Assembly: GCA_020628425.1 (NCBI GenBank)
Contig: JAHDEZ010000092.1
Location: 1 to 64,000, forward strand
Direction: 5' to 3'
Length of the DNA stretch: 64,000 nt
Source: Hellea sp.
Lineage (GTDB): Bacteria; Pseudomonadota; Alphaproteobacteria; Caulobacterales; Maricaulaceae
Position 1 is the first letter of the stretch, and each line of letters starts with the position of its first letter. Position numbers and translations under genes: made by a program. Positions 62,760 to 64,000 of this stretch are shown here, piece after piece. A model generated the notes under the pieces. That model saw nothing but the letters and a program-made list of their open reading frames with translations, did no database searches and was not told where the DNA came from.

Positions 62760-62819
62760 AGCCATTTTTCCGAGTTGACAAAAAAGACGAACTCTGTAAC
62801 TAATTGATTTAGTTGGAAA

Positions 62820-62867
62820 AAATGGTGCCGCGAGGGAGAATTGAACTCCCGACCTCATCATTACCAA
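62820..62867. repeat. attR: 48-bp direct repeat within tRNA-Thr
   Basis: The sequence is identical to 801-848. Here it continues into the rest of the tRNA gene, so the insertion leaves a functional tRNA, with the element supplying or matching the 3' part. Confidence 0.95.
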
Positions 62868-62897
62868 TGATGCGCTCTACCACTGAGCTACCGCGGC
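62823..62897 (-). tRNA. tRNA-Thr (anticodon GGT)
   Basis: The minus strand folds as a complete cloverleaf: acceptor stem GCCGCGG/TCGCGGC (last pair G-T), D arm GCTC...GAGC, anticodon stem CATCA/TGATG with loop TTGGTAA (anticodon GGT, reading ACC), T arm GGGAG/CTCCC with TTCAATT loop, discriminator A and encoded CCA. It is the integration target of the element. Confidence 0.97.
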
Positions 62898-63064
62898 ATT
62901 CACAGGGCTGCCTCAACCCGACCTCTTTATGTGCCGCCTAAACGTCACTCAAAGACCCCGAAGCTTGACTGCGCTTCGAATTGAAACGGCTTACTATGCA
63001 AATCTTATCATACACGCAAGATATAAGCGTTCAAAATTCTGTATTTGTCGCCGACCGCTTTGAA

Positions 63065-63841
63065 CTACTTAAACTCTGCCTCTCGTTTTTCTAAAAAGGC
63101 GCGATATCCGGTTTTGAAATCGCCGGACAGGAAGGCGTTTGTGATGTCATCCTGAATTTTCTGGCTGGGCGTGAAGCCGCCGGATTCTAAATGGGACAGG
63201 ATTTTTTTGGTCACGGTGAGCGAATTGGGAGATCGTTTGGCTAGGGTTTGCGCGTAATCTATCATCGCCGTCTCTAAATCCTCTGGCGCAAAGATTTGAT
63301 TGACCAAACCCATGCGCAGCGCCTCTTTGGCTTTTAGGATGCGGGCCGAGAATAAAATATCCTTAGCCGCAGAGAGGCCGACCGTTGCAAAAAGCCGCGC
63401 AATTTCGGGGAAGGGGTAGACAATGCCCAGCTTGGCCGGCGTGATGGCAAAGAAACTGCTCTCATCGGCGAGGCGGATATCACAGGCCAGCGCCAGACCG
63501 CAGCCTCCACCCACGGCTCCGCCGCGTATCATCGCGAGTGTTGGCGTTCGGAAACTCACCAAGGCCTCAAAGGCTGCATCGACAGCCTCGGAAAAGTCCT
63601 GTGACGACTCCCACGTCCCAAAGACGGACTCAAATTCGCTTATGTCGCCACCGGAAGAGAAGTGGTCGCCTTCGCCGGACAGGATGAGGACACGTAAATC
63701 AGGATTATCGGATAAGGTTTTAAGCTGACCCGGCAGATCTTTCCACATGGCAAGCGAAAGCGCATTGCGCTTTCCGGGATTGCTAAACCGCAGCCAGGCG
63801 ATATGGGGACTGTGATATCCGGATTGGATTAAGCCGCTCAT
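63065..63841 (-). CDS. Enoyl-CoA hydratase/isomerase family protein
   Basis: This 258-residue crotonase-fold protein has the two oxyanion-hole segments [12 protein letters not shown] (about residue 60) and [17 protein letters not shown] (about 105-121). It belongs to the chromosome right of the element and overlaps the end of trpC by ATGA, so it is translated with it, an unusual partner for a tryptophan gene. The exact substrate is not evident. No link to the lipid cargo of the element is shown. Confidence 0.9.
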   Translation of the reverse strand: MSGLIQSGYHSPHIAWLRFSNPGKRNALSLAMWKDLPGQLKTLSDNPDLRVLILSGEGDHFSSGGDISEFESVFGTWESSQDFSEAVDAAFEALVSFRTPTLAMIRGGAVGGGCGLALACDIRLADESSFFAITPAKLGIVYPFPEIARLFATVGLSAAKDILFSARILKAKEALRMGLVNQIFAPEDLETAMIDYAQTLAKRSPNSLTVTKKILSHLESGGFTPSQKIQDDITNAFLSGDFKTGYRAFLEKREAEFK

Positions 63842-64000
63842 TCCATCAACTCCCGCGTCGCAGCTTCGACATCATCCTGCCGCATCAAGCTTTCGCCGAT
63901 CAGATAACCTTGCGCGCCATGTTGGGCGAGTTTGTTTATGTCGGCTTGGGTGAAGATGCCGGACTCAGCAATTAGGATAGAGTCTTTGGGCGCGAGCTGG
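63838..64000 (-). CDS. trpC: TrpC, indole-3-glycerol phosphate synthase, C-terminal end
   Basis: The window holds the last 53 residues: [16 protein letters not shown] and [16 protein letters not shown] are the final beta-alpha units of the TrpC barrel with the phosphate-binding E-S-G and I-G-E-S-L-M segments. The remainder lies beyond the right edge. It is a chromosomal biosynthetic gene whose stop overlaps the hydratase start. Confidence 0.93.
   Translation of the reverse strand, partial: QLAPKDSILIAESGIFTQADINKLAQHGAQGYLIGESLMRQDDVEAATRELME

Larger units (their letters stand above)
801..62867. mobile_element. Integrative conjugative element in tRNA-Thr (about 62 kb)
   Basis: The element is bounded by a perfect 48-bp direct repeat derived from the 3' part of tRNA-Thr; the repeat period is 62,019 bp. 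It carries a tyrosine integrase next to attL, an excisionase-like HTH near attR, a relaxase, a coupling protein and a complete-looking trbBCDEJLFGI type IV secretion operon, so self-transfer is plausible. The gene order int ... parB ... traF-rlx ... traG-trb resembles Tn4371-like elements. Two cargo blocks interrupt it: lipid catabolism between int and ardA, and an H-NOX/sigma-54/glycan block between relaxase and traG. No repA, parA or lytic transglycosylase was recognised. Confidence 0.9.

Overview
The window reads as part of an alphaproteobacterial chromosome carrying one integrated conjugative element of about 62 kb. The assignment rests on the gene families: a Trb-type transfer operon with DUF736, DUF2285, DUF2840 and DUF2274 partners, and a TonB-receptor/beta-oxidation cargo typical of aquatic alphaproteobacteria (a Hyphomonadaceae/Maricaulales-like host is a guess). 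Chromosomal sequence is seen only at the two edges: the 3' end of thiC on the left, and tRNA-Thr(GGT), an enoyl-CoA hydratase gene and the 3' end of trpC on the right. A perfect 48-bp direct repeat (801-848 and 62820-62867) consists of the 3' part of tRNA-Thr up to its anticodon loop. It marks the element's ends, and a tyrosine integrase (1018-2187) lies just inside the left end.

Region by region: (1) 2407-21027 is a lipid-catabolism cargo. It holds a Crp-type regulator, a TonB-dependent receptor, a thiolase-like/enoyl-CoA hydratase fusion, three acyl-CoA dehydrogenases (two forming a probable heteromeric pair), an exported esterase, two SDR dehydrogenases, a thiolase, a wax ester synthase/DGAT, an alpha/beta hydrolase, a CaiB-type CoA transferase/racemase and an acyl-CoA synthetase. 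Three promoters regions in this module share a palindrome, GCAAA-N4-TTTGC. (2) 21615-22658 is an IS110 transposase at the junction with the backbone. (3) 23385-31556 is the first backbone block: ArdA, a ParB-like protein, DUF736 (plus a decayed inverted copy), DUF2285, HTH, DUF2840, TraF peptidase, a candidate oriT and the relaxase. (4) 31611-49879 is a second cargo. It holds an ORF6N protein, then an H-NOX nitric-oxide sensor with a histidine kinase, a REC/pseudo-kinase, a hybrid kinase and an NtrC-type sigma-54 activator, followed by a polysaccharide-type cluster (TolC-like lipoprotein, giant GT-C-like membrane protein, Wzx-like flippase, GT2-STAS fusion, exported beta-sandwich protein, GH-like protein, GT4). 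(5) 50142-62658 is the second backbone block: traG, a CopG-like gene, trbBCDEJLFGI, DUF2274, DUF736 and an excisionase-like HTH.

The most interesting system is in region 4. I see four sequences matching the sigma-54 -24/-12 pattern: before H-NOX, before the TolC-like gene, and on both strands between the GT2 and beta-sandwich genes. Each of the three intergenic regions also carries a pair of dyad sites resembling TTGCA-N3-TGCAA with centres 20-21 bp apart, at distances usual for enhancer-binding proteins. This suggests that the island-encoded NtrC-type regulator, fed by the H-NOX kinase pathway, drives both its own sensor operon and the glycan operons: a self-contained, mobile, NO-responsive surface-polysaccharide module. 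The sensing and the product are inferred; the promoter and site architecture is seen in the sequence.

The backbone has the order of Tn4371-like elements, but I find no repA, parA, lytic transglycosylase or trbK. Left of the attL repeat a second copy of the presumed integrase arm site lies at exactly the same 82-bp offset as at the right end, which points to the remains of an earlier element at the same tRNA.
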